This document shows positions 39,554 through 48,633 of a stretch of 64,000 bases of DNA, in pieces. Source of the stretch: Burkholderia ubonensis subsp. mesacidophila. GTDB lineage: Bacteria > Pseudomonadota > Gammaproteobacteria > Burkholderiales > Burkholderiaceae. The notes under the pieces were generated by a model. The model did not search any database, was not told the DNA's origin, and saw only the letters and a program-made list of their open reading frames with translations. Numbering within the stretch: the first letter of the stretch is position 1; each line of letters opens with the position of its first letter. The stretch covers positions 3,534,001-3,598,000 of the forward strand of contig NZ_CP020737.1 of NCBI RefSeq assembly GCF_002097715.1, written 5' to 3'. The position numbers were made by a program, and so were the translations under genes.

Positions 39554-40534
39554 TCAGAACCCGATCGGGCGGCGCTTCGTCGCGCCTTCGTCCGCGCGGA
39601 TGTCGCGCGCCTCGATCGCATCGCGCCCGTCGAGGCGCGCGGCGCCGAACGCGTGCAGCAACGCACGCCGCATCGTGCGCGGCGGCGTCGCGGCGAGCAC
39701 GTCGAGCGCGTCGTCTCCGAGCGTGTCCGGAAACCGCCGGCCCCATGCGTGCGACGAGCGGATCTCGTCGTAAATCGTCTGCGCGATGCGGCGCGCGCCG
39801 GCCGCGTCGGGCGGCGCGATCTCGTACACGTTCATCCGGTTCAACAGCGGCTCCGGAATCGCCTGCGCATCGTTCGCGGTCGCGACCCAGATCACGTTGC
39901 CCGCATCGATCGGCACCTCGGCGAATTCGTCGACGAACGCGCGCGCGGTGTCATGCTCGAGCAGCGCATACAGCGCGCCGAGCGGATCGTATTGCGCGTC
40001 GCTGCCCGCCTTGTCGATCTCGTCGACCGCGATCACCGGGTTCGCGTAGCTGCCGTTGACGAGCGCATCGAACACCCTGCCCGGCTTCGCGTTCTTCCAC
40101 TGCGACGACGCGCCCGACAGGATCCAGCCCGCCGTCAGCGAACTCATCGGCACGTAGTGATACGACGTGCCGAGCAACTGCGCGAGCGCCTTCGCGAAAT
40201 ACGTCTTGCCGATGCCCGGCGGGCCGAGCAGCAGGATCGGCATCAGTTCGAGCCGGTCGTCCGTTTCGAGGCACAGCGCGACCTGCTTGCGAACGTCGCC
40301 GAGCGGCTCCGTGAAATTGGGCAGCGCCTCGCCCAGCGCGTCGAACGACGGCATGCGGTTCGGCTTCACGCAAAAGCGCAGGTTGCCGGTCTTGAGCATC
40401 CTCTCGTAGGTGGCGCGCAGTGCGTCGCTCGCGCCGTCGTTCAGGTCGTTCAGCGCCGTCTCGACCTGCTCGAGGTCGTACACCGTGCTGAAGGACGCCA
40501 CCGCCAGTTCCTGTTTCACCATCGCCGTCGTCAT
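39554..40534 (-). CDS. AAA+ ATPase (Lon/ClpX-like core)
   Basis: 326 residues. Walker A GPPGIGKT (104-111), Walker [10 protein letters not shown], sensor 1 ATAND and arginine-finger region NRMNVYEI; a helical lid in the C-terminal 90 residues. No protease, zinc-finger or membrane domain, so it is a stand-alone remodeller. N-terminal 80 residues have no recognised domain. ATG 40534 preceded by GAGG with 6-base spacing. Partners unknown. Confidence 0.83.
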   Translation of the reverse strand: MTTAMVKQELAVASFSTVYDLEQVETALNDLNDGASDALRATYERMLKTGNLRFCVKPNRMPSFDALGEALPNFTEPLGDVRKQVALCLETDDRLELMPILLLGPPGIGKTYFAKALAQLLGTSYHYVPMSSLTAGWILSGASSQWKNAKPGRVFDALVNGSYANPVIAVDEIDKAGSDAQYDPLGALYALLEHDTARAFVDEFAEVPIDAGNVIWVATANDAQAIPEPLLNRMNVYEIAPPDAAGARRIAQTIYDEIRSSHAWGRRFPDTLGDDALDVLAATPPRTMRRALLHAFGAARLDGRDAIEARDIRADEGATKRRPIGF

Positions 40535-40859
40535 ACCAACCTCGCACCCGCTTGCTTGCCGCCCCATCAGACCCCTTCGATTTCAGTGTAGCGGTCCAGC
40601 ATCCCGGTGCAAGCAAGCAGCCGCGCGCGTGTGCTGCTAACAGCGGGCGGGCGCGCAACTTCCGCTTCTTCGGTGCGCGCGCCGGTCGCGAACTCCACGC
40701 GTTTTTTGCTTGAAAACGCGCAATGCGCACTTACCTTTCAAGCAGGACCGCATCGCACGACACACGCGTCGCGCCACATCCGGTCGCATCGCCGTCGATG
40801 CCGATCGGGCGTAAGATGTGCGTCCGTTTCCCGCTACACCGCGATTCCGGAGAGGCTTC
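40535..40859. other. Divergent gap with inverted repeats
   Basis: No gene in these 325 bases. GCTTGCTTGC (40550-40559) and GCAAGCAAGC (40609-40618) face each other across 49 bases near the AAA+ gene start. A second repeat, TGCTTGAAA (40707-40715) and TTTCAAGCA (40736-40744), encloses GCGCA-A-TGCGC (40718-40728). They may be operator sites or a structured leader. Confidence 0.5.
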
Positions 40860-41342
40860 ATGCTGAAACACGGCCTGGCCGTCCTGCTGGCGAGCGCCGC
40901 GCTCGCCGCCCATGCGCAGAGCCCCGCGCCCGCCGTCGTCGCATGGGAGATCCAGGTGGTGCGCGACGGTCAGACGATCGACACGTTCCAGCAGAAGACC
41001 ACCGTGGGTCAGACCCGCACCGACACCCATCGTTATCCGTCCGCCGTGCCCGTCGGCTGCGGCGACAAGGCGCGCGTCGTGCCGACCGAGCGCTCGCGCT
41101 CCGTCACCGTCGCGCCGCTCGCGCTCGACACGAATGCGATCTCGCTCGCGCTCGACGTGCAGGAAACGCTCGACGACCCGGGCGCAAAGCCGAGCGACCC
41201 ATGCCTGCCGAGCTCGCCGCGGCAAATCGTCGCGAGCCATCCGGGGCTGTCGGTCGGCGGCGACAACTGGACCGACTGGACGCTCGTCGAGCAGCGTCCG
41301 CAGCTCGTGTACCGCGTGCGCGCGCACGTCAGCAAGGACTGA
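40860..41342 (+). CDS. Small secreted protein of unknown function
   Basis: 160 residues; not recognised. A clear signal peptide (MLKHGLAVLLASAALAAHAQS, cleavage after HAQ or AHA) precedes a beta-rich mature part with two cysteines (CGDKAR and DPCLPS) that could pair. Mature domain begins WEIQVVRDGQTIDTFQ. GGAGAGG before the ATG is a good ribosome site. It lies 6 bases before the phosphodiesterase-family gene, so the two are co-transcribed. Confidence 0.75.
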   Translation: MLKHGLAVLLASAALAAHAQSPAPAVVAWEIQVVRDGQTIDTFQQKTTVGQTRTDTHRYPSAVPVGCGDKARVVPTERSRSVTVAPLALDTNAISLALDVQETLDDPGAKPSDPCLPSSPRQIVASHPGLSVGGDNWTDWTLVEQRPQLVYRVRAHVSKD

Positions 41343-41348
41343 GCCGAC

Positions 41349-42173
41349 ATGCACGCGCCCGATGCCCTGTCCGTCCCGTTCGCCGAGCCGCACGCCGCAC
41401 CCGACGAACTCACCGCGGTGAGCTGGAACCTGCACAAGGGCCGCTCGCCGCTCGGCTTCACCGCGTGGAATGCGATGCGCGACTGGATGCAGTCGACGCA
41501 CGCCGACGTGTATTTCCTGCAGGAAGCCATGGCGCGGCGGCTGCCGCGGCCCGTGCTCGCGCCCGGCTTCGGCGCGCCGATGAACGATGCGTACGACGAC
41601 GTCTGGCATTGCCAGGCCACCGAGATCGCGCATGCGCTCGACTGGCAGATCGCGCTCGGCCCGAACGTGTTCAAGCCGTCGTGGCGGCACGGCAACGCGA
41701 TCCTGTCGCCGCATCCGCTCGACCTCGGCGGACGCTGGGACATCTCCGCGCACCGCTTCGAGCGGCGCGGCCTGCTGGTCGCGCGCGCGACGCTCGCCGG
41801 CGCGCGCCCCGTCACGCTGCTGTGCGCGCATCTCGCGCTCACGCGCGCCGCGCGGCTGCGCCAGATGCACTGGATCGCGCACTGGATCATGCGCCACGCG
41901 AAGGACGGCCCGCTCGTGCTGGCGGGGGACTTCAACGACTGGCGCAACGATTCGATCCCGCTGTTCGGCGAGATCGGCCTGACCGAGGTCGCGACGCTGC
42001 TCGGCGAGTCGGGACGCACGTTCCCGGCGTTTTCGCCGGCGCTCGCGCTCGACAAGATGTTCGTGCGCGGGATGACGCCGCTCGAATGGAACGCGCCGTC
42101 CGGCGAGACCGCGTGGCTGTCCGACCACCTGCCGTACATCGCCCGCCTGCGCCTCGATCCGCCGCAGACCTGA
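41349..42173 (+). CDS. Endonuclease/exonuclease/phosphatase family protein
   Basis: 274 residues with the EEP fold: SWNLHKG (24-30), YFLQEAM for the metal Glu, HGNAILS, LLCAHLALT, VLAGDFNDWR and the terminal SDHLPY with the catalytic His. Family members are Mg2+-dependent nucleases or phospho-diesterases; many cytoplasmic or envelope homologues are uncharacterised. No signal peptide seen. Six bases downstream of the secreted protein gene. Confidence 0.87.
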   Translation: MHAPDALSVPFAEPHAAPDELTAVSWNLHKGRSPLGFTAWNAMRDWMQSTHADVYFLQEAMARRLPRPVLAPGFGAPMNDAYDDVWHCQATEIAHALDWQIALGPNVFKPSWRHGNAILSPHPLDLGGRWDISAHRFERRGLLVARATLAGARPVTLLCAHLALTRAARLRQMHWIAHWIMRHAKDGPLVLAGDFNDWRNDSIPLFGEIGLTEVATLLGESGRTFPAFSPALALDKMFVRGMTPLEWNAPSGETAWLSDHLPYIARLRLDPPQT

Positions 42174-42234
42174 CCGACGCGGCGGCGCCCGCGCTACAGT
42201 AGCGGCTCGTCTCCGTGCCCAAGCCCGCGCCGCC

Positions 42235-42882
42235 ATGACCTACCTGCCGATCCTGCTGCAAATCGCCGCCGTCTACCTCGTCGCGCTCGTCACGCCGGGC
42301 CCGAACATCTTCATGATCTCGCAGCTGTCGATGTCGGGCCGGCGCAGTCTCGGCGCCGTGTCGGCGCTCGGCGTCGGCACCGCGTCGGTGACCTGGGCGA
42401 CGCTCGCGATGCTCGGCCTCGCGGCCGTGCTGCACCAGGTCGAGTGGCTGTACGACACGATCCGGATCGGCGGCGCCGTGTACCTCGTCTATTTCGGCTT
42501 CAAGCTGCTGCGCGCGAGCACGCGGCGCGATCCGGCCCCGGACGCTGCGACAGCCGCCTCCGCGACGCTGCCGCCGCCGGATGCGCGCGCCCATCTGCGT
42601 GCATATCGCACCGGCCTCGTCACGTGCCTGACGAACCCGAAGTCGTGCGCGTTCTGGACCAGCGTGTTCGCGGCGATGCTGCCCGCGCACGTGCCGCTGT
42701 GGTTCGACGGCGCGGCGCTGCTGACGATCGGCACGATGTCGGTCGGCTGGTACTGCAGCGTCGCGTACCTGTTCGCGAGCCCCCGCGCGCAGCGCGGCTA
42801 CCGGCGCGTGCGCCGCCCGCTCGACGCGCTGTGCGGCGCCGCGCTCGTCGGCCTCGGCGCGAAGCTCGCCGCCGAGCGATGA
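42235..42882 (+). CDS. LysE/RhtB-family amino-acid exporter
   Basis: 215 residues, about six helices, with VTPGPNIFMISQLSMSGRRS (19-38), the family signature, and YRTGLVTCLTNPKSCAFW in the second half. These export amino acids or their analogues (threonine, homoserine, lysine). The substrate is unknown. Not obviously part of an operon with the ferredoxin reductase gene, which has 214 bases before it. Confidence 0.88.
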   Translation: MTYLPILLQIAAVYLVALVTPGPNIFMISQLSMSGRRSLGAVSALGVGTASVTWATLAMLGLAAVLHQVEWLYDTIRIGGAVYLVYFGFKLLRASTRRDPAPDAATAASATLPPPDARAHLRAYRTGLVTCLTNPKSCAFWTSVFAAMLPAHVPLWFDGAALLTIGTMSVGWYCSVAYLFASPRAQRGYRRVRRPLDALCGAALVGLGAKLAAER

Positions 42883-42957
42883 AAGCATATCGAAAGGCAA
42901 CGTTGCGCCAAATCCGCGCATCCGCCGGGGGCAAGCGCGCGATTGGCGCAGTCAAGG

Positions 42958-42963
42958 TAAAAT
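42958..42963 (+). promoter_or_regulatory. Possible -10 of fpr
   Basis: TAAAAT about 134 bases before the fpr start, in an AT-rich patch; no good -35. It would give an unusually long leader that contains a GC-rich inverted repeat (CCGATCC / GGATCGG near 43020-43036). Confidence 0.35.
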
Positions 42964-43096
42964 AAATAGTTCTTCAAACGTCTGTCATCGAGAAGGCGCG
43001 TGTTCGGCGCGCCGGCCGGCCGATCCCCGGATCGGGTCGACGCCCTCGTTTTTCGCCCATTGCACGCGTTAGCTACGCGCGTCAGTTTTTACAGTC

Positions 43097-43867
43097 ATGA
43101 GCAAATACGACACCGCCACCGTCCAATCCGTCCACCACTGGACCGATACGCTTTTCAGCTTCACCTGCACCCGTGAGGCGAGCCTGCGCTTCAACAACGG
43201 CGAATTCACGATGGTCGGCCTCGAGGTCGACGGCAAGCCGCTCGCGCGCGCCTACAGCATCGTCAGCCCGAACTACGAGGAGCACCTCGAGTTCTTCAGC
43301 ATCAAGGTCCAGAACGGCCCGCTGACGTCGCGCCTGCAGCACCTGAAGGTGGGCGACACGGTGCTGATCGGCAAGAAGCCGACCGGCACGCTCGTCGCCG
43401 ACAACCTGCTGCCCGGCAAGACGCTGTGGATGCTGTCGACCGGCACGGGCCTCGCGCCGTTCATGTCGATCATCCGCGATCCGGACATCTACGAACGCTT
43501 CGACAAGGTCATCCTGACGCACACGTGCCGCCTGAAGGGCGAGCTCGCGTACATGGACTACATCAAGCACGACCTGCCGGGCCACGAGTACCTGGGCGAC
43601 ATCATCAAGGAAAAGCTCGTCTACTACCCGACGGTCACCCGCGAGGAATTCGAGAACGAAGGCCGGATCACCGACCTGATCTCGACGGGCAAGCTGTTCA
43701 CCGACCTCGACGTCCCGCCGTTCTCGCCGGAACACGACCGCGTGATGCTGTGCGGCAGCACCGCGATGCTGAAGGACACGACCGACCTGCTGAAGCAGGC
43801 CGGCCTCGTCGAAGGCAAGAACAGCGCGCCGGGCCACTACGTGATCGAGCGCGCGTTCGTCGACTGA
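43097..43867 (+). CDS. fpr: Ferredoxin-NADP reductase
   Basis: 256 residues. FAD domain with RAYSIVSPNYEEHLEFFSI (53-71) and NGPLTSRL; NADP domain with LSTGTGLAPFMSII and CGSTAML; C-terminal HYVIERAFVD typical of the bacterial subclass I Fpr. Transfers electrons between NADPH and ferredoxin or flavodoxin; usually induced by oxidative stress. It could serve the desaturase of the left cluster, though no link is shown. Ends at a strong terminator. Confidence 0.94.
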   Translation: MSKYDTATVQSVHHWTDTLFSFTCTREASLRFNNGEFTMVGLEVDGKPLARAYSIVSPNYEEHLEFFSIKVQNGPLTSRLQHLKVGDTVLIGKKPTGTLVADNLLPGKTLWMLSTGTGLAPFMSIIRDPDIYERFDKVILTHTCRLKGELAYMDYIKHDLPGHEYLGDIIKEKLVYYPTVTREEFENEGRITDLISTGKLFTDLDVPPFSPEHDRVMLCGSTAMLKDTTDLLKQAGLVEGKNSAPGHYVIERAFVD

Positions 43868-43897
43868 TCTACCCCCGAAACTTGCGCACCATCAAAG

Positions 43898-43924
43898 ACC
43901 GGAGCTTTCGCTCCGGTTTTTTTT
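43898..43924 (+). terminator. Terminator after fpr
   Basis: Stem ACCGGAGC / GCTCCGGT (43898-43905, 43910-43917), loop TTTC, then a run of T to 43924. Confidence 0.93.
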
Positions 43925-44283
43925 CGTCCGCGCTTGGCGAATTCGTAACAATCGACGACCATCTATCTCAAATAGTTACATTTGGACGCGGCGCTTGCGG
44001 CGGATCGTGTGTCAGTGTTTTTCCTACAACAGTTTCATCAGGTTTGTTCACATTTACCCTGAAATGTCCCGTCCGTCATGCCTTCCGACGAAGTTTTGAG
44101 ATACTATGCGCGGCGCGCGGTTGCAATTCGGATGCGCATTGAAGGGTCGGATCAAGGTGTTACAAGATGTAAATTTTGTTACCCTGACAGGCGACATTTT
44201 CCGTCCGGCAGCTGCCTTTTCGGCGGCTTCCGGCACACGCCGCCGACCGGTGTCTGAATCGCCTTCTGACAGCAGGGAGAGTC
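43925..44283 (+). promoter_or_regulatory. Leader region of the two-component genes with TGTTAC repeats
   Basis: No gene in these bases, which are less GC-rich than the surroundings. TGTTAC occurs at 44158-44163 and 44177-44182 (19 bases apart), its complement GTAACA at 43945-43950, and AGTTAC at 43974-43979. Repeats of this kind may be binding sites for the NarL-type regulator encoded next. Confidence 0.4.
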
Positions 44284-45060
44284 ATGGATACGTCGCTTAA
44301 CGCGCCCGAGAGCGCCCACGCCCCGTCGCCCTACACGACCGCCGCCAGCCGCGATGCGCTCGCTGCGCGGATCACCGAACTGTCCGCCGCATTGTTCGCC
44401 GCCGACGAAGCGGCCCGCCGCCATCTGGCCGGCGAGCTGCACGACGGGCTCGGCGCCGAACTCACCGCCGCGCGCTTCGCGCTCGCGAACATCGACACCT
44501 GGCTGCCCGCCGACGCGCCCGAAGGCTGCCGTCGCGCGCTCGAGCTCGCGCAGCGTGCGCTCGACGCCGCGACGGACGCAAATCGCCGGCTGATCGACGC
44601 ACAGGACACGCCGGCGCTCGACGGGGGGCTCGTGCGCGCGCTGTCGGCCTGGATCGACGGCCATGCGGAACACACCGGCCTGCGCACGAGCTTCGTGTGC
44701 GCCGCCGACGCGCGCCTGCCGCAGCTCGCCGGCCCGGGCGCGCTGGCAATCTTCCGCGTCGCGCAGGAAGCGCTGTCGAACGTCACGAAGCATGCGCGCG
44801 CGACGTCGGTCGACGTGCGAGTCGAAGCGGACGGCACGCACCTGTCGCTGATCGTCGCCGACGATGGGACCGGTTTCTCGCGTGCGCACCGCCACGGCTA
44901 CGGCCTCGCCGGCATGCGCGCCCGCTGCGAGGCATTTGGCGGCGGCTTCGAGCTGGCCTCGCCGGCCGCCGGCCGCGGCACCCGGCTCGCCGCGCGGTTC
45001 GCGTGGGACGCGCTGCTCGCGGCGCCGGCAACGGCGCGCCGCGCTGCCTCGATTTCGTGA
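44284..45060 (+). CDS. Cytoplasmic sensor histidine kinase, HisKA_3 (NarL-partner) type
   Basis: 258 residues, with no membrane segment or recognisable sensor domain. The DHp helix has the phosphorylated H53 in LAGELHDGLGAEL; HATPase has NVTKHARA, DDGTGF and GYGLAGMRAR. Its short size leaves only about 45 residues before the DHp domain, so the signal must come from the cytosol or a partner protein. Followed after 7 bases by its response regulator. Confidence 0.9.
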   Translation: MDTSLNAPESAHAPSPYTTAASRDALAARITELSAALFAADEAARRHLAGELHDGLGAELTAARFALANIDTWLPADAPEGCRRALELAQRALDAATDANRRLIDAQDTPALDGGLVRALSAWIDGHAEHTGLRTSFVCAADARLPQLAGPGALAIFRVAQEALSNVTKHARATSVDVRVEADGTHLSLIVADDGTGFSRAHRHGYGLAGMRARCEAFGGGFELASPAAGRGTRLAARFAWDALLAAPATARRAASIS

Positions 45061-45067
45061 GGGCGCC

Positions 45068-45724
45068 ATGAGTCTGAACATCCTGCTCGTCGACGACCAC
45101 GCGATCGTCCGGCAAGGCATCCGGCACCTGCTGGTCGACCGCGGCGTGGCCCGCGAAGTCACCGAGGCGGAAACCGGCGGCGAAGCGATGGCGGCCGTCG
45201 ACAAGCGCGAATTCGACGTGATCCTGCTCGACATCTCGCTCACCGACATGAACGGCATCGAGGTGCTCAAGCGCGTGAAGCGCAAGCTGCCGCGCACGCC
45301 GGTGCTGATGTTCTCGATGTACCGCGAGGACCAGTACGCGGTGCGCGCGCTGAAGGCCGGCGCGGCCGGCTACCTGTCGAAGACGGTCAACGCCGCGCAG
45401 ATGATCTCCGCGATCCAGCAGGTCGCCGCGGGCCGCAAGTACGTGAGCCCGGCGATGGCCGAGGCGCTCGCCGAATACGTGTCGTTCGAGAACGAGCCGC
45501 TGCCGCACGAGAAGCTGTCGGACCGCGAGTACCAGACGCTGTGCATGCTCGCGTCCGGCAAACGGCTCACCGACATCGCCCACACGCTGTCGCTGTCGGT
45601 GAAGACGGTGAGCGTCTACCGCACGCGGCTGCTCGAGAAGATGCGGCTGTCGAACAACGCGGAACTGACCTTCTACGTGATGAGCAACCAGCTCGTCGAC
45701 ATGGCGCCCGCCTCCGGCGCCTGA
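45068..45724 (+). CDS. LuxR/NarL-family response regulator
   Basis: 218 residues. Receiver: acidic DD 9-10, phospho-acceptor D55 (LLDISL), K105 (YLSKTV). C-terminal LuxR-type helix-turn-helix (about 150-210): LSDREYQTLCMLASGKRLTDIAHTL, SVKTVSVYRTRLLEKM. Pairs with the upstream kinase. Its target genes are unknown, but the repeated hexamers upstream of the kinase fit autoregulation. Confidence 0.93.
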   Translation: MSLNILLVDDHAIVRQGIRHLLVDRGVAREVTEAETGGEAMAAVDKREFDVILLDISLTDMNGIEVLKRVKRKLPRTPVLMFSMYREDQYAVRALKAGAAGYLSKTVNAAQMISAIQQVAAGRKYVSPAMAEALAEYVSFENEPLPHEKLSDREYQTLCMLASGKRLTDIAHTLSLSVKTVSVYRTRLLEKMRLSNNAELTFYVMSNQLVDMAPASGA

Positions 45725-45815
45725 CGCCCGCGCGCCCCGCGTGCAAGCGCTTGTTTTAGCGGGCGATTCCGCCGCGCGATGCTGCGCTGCGGCGGGTCGT
45801 CCCGGCCAAATCGGC

Positions 45816-45821
45816 TAAAAT
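45816..45821 (+). promoter_or_regulatory. -10-like element of the permease gene
   Basis: GGCTAAAATACCC holds TAAAAT, 61 bases before the permease ATG. The -35 is poor. Confidence 0.4.
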
Positions 45822-45881
45822 ACCCGGTTTTTCACTCACTCAGCGCCCCCGCGTTTGCGCGGGCCGGCGATCTCATCCGCA

Positions 45882-47285
45882 ATGTCTCTCTTCCGCAAGA
45901 AAAACGTCGATCGCATGATCGCCGGCGCGCACGCCGCCGGGCTCAAGAAAGCGCTCGGCGCGATCGACCTCACCTTCCTCGGCATCGGCGCGATCATCGG
46001 CACCGGCATCTTCGTGCTGACCGGCACCGGCGCCGTGCAGGCCGGCCCCGCGCTGATGCTGTCGTTCGTGATCGCCGCGATCGCGTGCGGCCTCGCGGCG
46101 CTGTCGTACGCCGAGTTCGCGTCGACGATTCCGGTCGCCGGCTCGATCTACACGTATTCGTATGCGACGCTCGGCGAGCTGGTCGCGTGGATCATCGGCT
46201 GGGACCTGATGCTCGAATACGGGCTCGCCGCGTCCGCCGTGTCGGTCGGCTGGTCCGGCTACCTGCAGTCGCTGCTGCAGGGCTTCGGCGTCACGCTGCC
46301 GACCGTCCTGACCGCCGCGCCCGGCGCGGTGCCCGGCGTGGCCACGTGGTTCAACCTGCCGGCGTTCCTCGTGATGCTCGTGATCACGACGCTGCTGTCG
46401 ATCGGCATCCGCGAATCGACCCGCATCAACAACGTCATGGTGTTCATCAAGGTGTCGGTGGTGCTGCTCGTGATCGCGGTCGGCATCTTCCACGTGACGC
46501 CGGCGAACTGGCAGCCGTTCATGCCGCACGGCTGGAACGGCGTGTTCGGCGCGGCTGCCGTGATGTTCTTCGCGTTCATCGGCTTCGACGCGGTGTCGTC
46601 GGCGGCCGAGGAAGTGAAGAACCCGAAGCGCGACCTGCCGATCGGCATCATCGCGTCGCTCGCCGTCTGCGCGATCCTGTATGTTTCGGTCGCGGCGGTC
46701 GCCACCGGCATCGTGCCGTCCGCGCAGTACGCGAGCATCTCGCACCCGATCTCGTACGCGCTGCAGGTCGCCGGCCAGAAGTGGGTCGCGGGCTTCATCG
46801 ATCTCGGCGCCGTGCTCGGCATGCTGACCGTGATCCTTGTGATGAGCTACGGCCAGACCCGCATCATCTTCGCGATGTCGCGCGACGGCCTGCTGCCGGC
46901 GATGCTGTCGCGCGTGCATCCGCGCTTCGCGACGCCGTTCCTGACGACCTGGCTCGTCGGCCTGTTCTTCGGGCTGATCGCCGCGCTGGTGCCGCTCAAC
47001 GTGCTCGCCGAGCTGATCAACATCGGCACGCTCGCCGCGTTCTCGATGGTGTCGGTCGCGGTGCTGGTGCTGCGCCGCACCCATCCGGAGCTGCCGCGCG
47101 CGTTCCGCTGCCCCGGCGTGCCGGTCGTGCCGATCCTCGCGGTCGCGTCGTGCCTGTTCCTGATGCTGAACCTGGAGCCTGTCACGTGGATCGCGTTCGG
47201 CGTGTGGCTCGTGATCGGCCTCGTGATCTACTTCGCGTATTCGCGCCGTCATTCGAAGCTCGGACACGGTCACGAAGTGCACTGA
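45882..47285 (+). CDS. Amino-acid permease, APC family (cationic amino-acid transporter type)
   Basis: 467 residues, twelve helices. It has LGAIDLTFLGIGAIIGTGIFVLTG (25-48), the APC helix I, with PALMLSFVIAAI, LGWDLMLEYGLA and FIGFDAVSSAAEEVKNP, the YhdG/CAT-like pattern. The C-terminal tail is short and His-rich (HSKLGHGHEVH). Single gene. Confidence 0.9.
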   Translation: MSLFRKKNVDRMIAGAHAAGLKKALGAIDLTFLGIGAIIGTGIFVLTGTGAVQAGPALMLSFVIAAIACGLAALSYAEFASTIPVAGSIYTYSYATLGELVAWIIGWDLMLEYGLAASAVSVGWSGYLQSLLQGFGVTLPTVLTAAPGAVPGVATWFNLPAFLVMLVITTLLSIGIRESTRINNVMVFIKVSVVLLVIAVGIFHVTPANWQPFMPHGWNGVFGAAAVMFFAFIGFDAVSSAAEEVKNPKRDLPIGIIASLAVCAILYVSVAAVATGIVPSAQYASISHPISYALQVAGQKWVAGFIDLGAVLGMLTVILVMSYGQTRIIFAMSRDGLLPAMLSRVHPRFATPFLTTWLVGLFFGLIAALVPLNVLAELINIGTLAAFSMVSVAVLVLRRTHPELPRAFRCPGVPVVPILAVASCLFLMLNLEPVTWIAFGVWLVIGLVIYFAYSRRHSKLGHGHEVH

Positions 47286-47583
47286 ACGCCGCCGATGCGC
47301 GCGCCCGCCGCGCGCATCGGTGCGACGCCCCCCAGAGCCGGATGCCGGCCCTGCGCGCGGCTCTCCCTTCCCCGCCGCAATCCGCTGCCGCGCCCGCGGC
47401 ACATCACACCCCGCCGCGTCGTTCCCGCGCTCGATTTCTATCCGATCGTCGTGAAGTTTTGCCCATTCCTCCGGATTCGCCCGGCCGAGCCGCGTGGCGC
47501 CTGCACGCGCTCGCCGCGCGGTTCATAATCCCGCCATCGAACGGCGGCCCGCACCGGCGGGACCGTCCAGCAACAGGAAACGG

Positions 47584-48612
47584 ATGATGGAAAGCGTCGA
47601 TCTCGATGTATTGAAAACCAGCGCGCGCTGGATCGAAGAAGGCCGCCGCGTGCTGCTCGTGACGGTCGTGAAGACGTGGGGCTCGTCGCCGCGCCCCGAA
47701 GGCGCGATGCTCGCGGTGCGCGACGACGGGCTCGTCGTCGGCTCGGTGTCGGGCGGCTGCATCGAGGACGACCTGATCGCCCGCGTGCATGCGAGCGGCA
47801 TCGCGGCCGACGCGCGGCCGGAAGCGGTGAAGTACGGCGTGACGGCCGAGGAGGCGCACCGCTTCGGGCTGCCGTGCGGCGGCACGATCCAGCTCGTGCT
47901 GGAGCCGCTGACGCGCGACAGCGGGATTGCCGCGCTGTGCGCGGCGGTCGAGGCGGGCCGCCTCGTCACCCGCACGATGACGCTCGCGACGGGCCGCGCG
48001 TCGCTGTCGCCCGCGCAGGCGACCGACGGCGTCGCGTTCGACGGCGAACGGCTCGTGACGATCCACGGCCCGCGCTACCGGATGCTCGTGATCGGCGCAG
48101 GACAGCTGTCGCGTTATCTGTGCCAGATCGCGGTCGGGCTCGACTACCAGGTGACGGTGTGCGATCCGCGCGACGAATACACGGACGCCTGGGACGTGCC
48201 GGGCACCCGCGTCGTGCACACGATGCCCGACGACACCGTGCTCGAGATGCAGCTCGACGCGCGCTCGGCGGTGATCGCGCTCACGCACGATCCGAAGCTC
48301 GACGATCTCGCGCTGATGGAGGCGCTGAAGACGCCCGCGTTCTACGTCGGCGCGCTCGGCTCGCGGCGCAACAACGCGGCGCGGCGCGAGCGGCTGCGCG
48401 AATTCGACCTGAGCGATACGGAACTGGCGCGGCTGCACGGGCCGGCCGGCATCTACATCGGCAGCCGGACGCCGCCGGAAATCGCGATCTCGATCCTCGC
48501 CGAGATCACGGCCGCGAAGAACCATGTGTCGCTGCCGACGATCCTGCAGGTCGAAGGCGCGAAGGCCGCGCGCGAGATCGCGGCGCGCGGCGGCGAGGCC
48601 TGCGGCATCTGA
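47584..48612 (+). CDS. XdhC-family protein
   Basis: 342 residues: XdhC_C-type N-domain with TWGSSPRPEGAML, SVSGGCIEDDL and LPCGGTIQL, and a Rossmann C-domain (MLVIGAGQLSRYLCQIA; GALGSRRNNAAR). XdhC and CoxI-like proteins load sulfurated molybdenum cofactor into xanthine-dehydrogenase-type enzymes, but no such enzyme is nearby. The start may be the first (47584) or second (47587) of two adjacent ATGs; AGGA is nearest the first. Confidence 0.87.
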   Translation: MMESVDLDVLKTSARWIEEGRRVLLVTVVKTWGSSPRPEGAMLAVRDDGLVVGSVSGGCIEDDLIARVHASGIAADARPEAVKYGVTAEEAHRFGLPCGGTIQLVLEPLTRDSGIAALCAAVEAGRLVTRTMTLATGRASLSPAQATDGVAFDGERLVTIHGPRYRMLVIGAGQLSRYLCQIAVGLDYQVTVCDPRDEYTDAWDVPGTRVVHTMPDDTVLEMQLDARSAVIALTHDPKLDDLALMEALKTPAFYVGALGSRRNNAARRERLREFDLSDTELARLHGPAGIYIGSRTPPEIAISILAEITAAKNHVSLPTILQVEGAKAAREIAARGGEACGI

Positions 48613-48633
48613 GCCGCGGCCCTGCGGCGGCCG

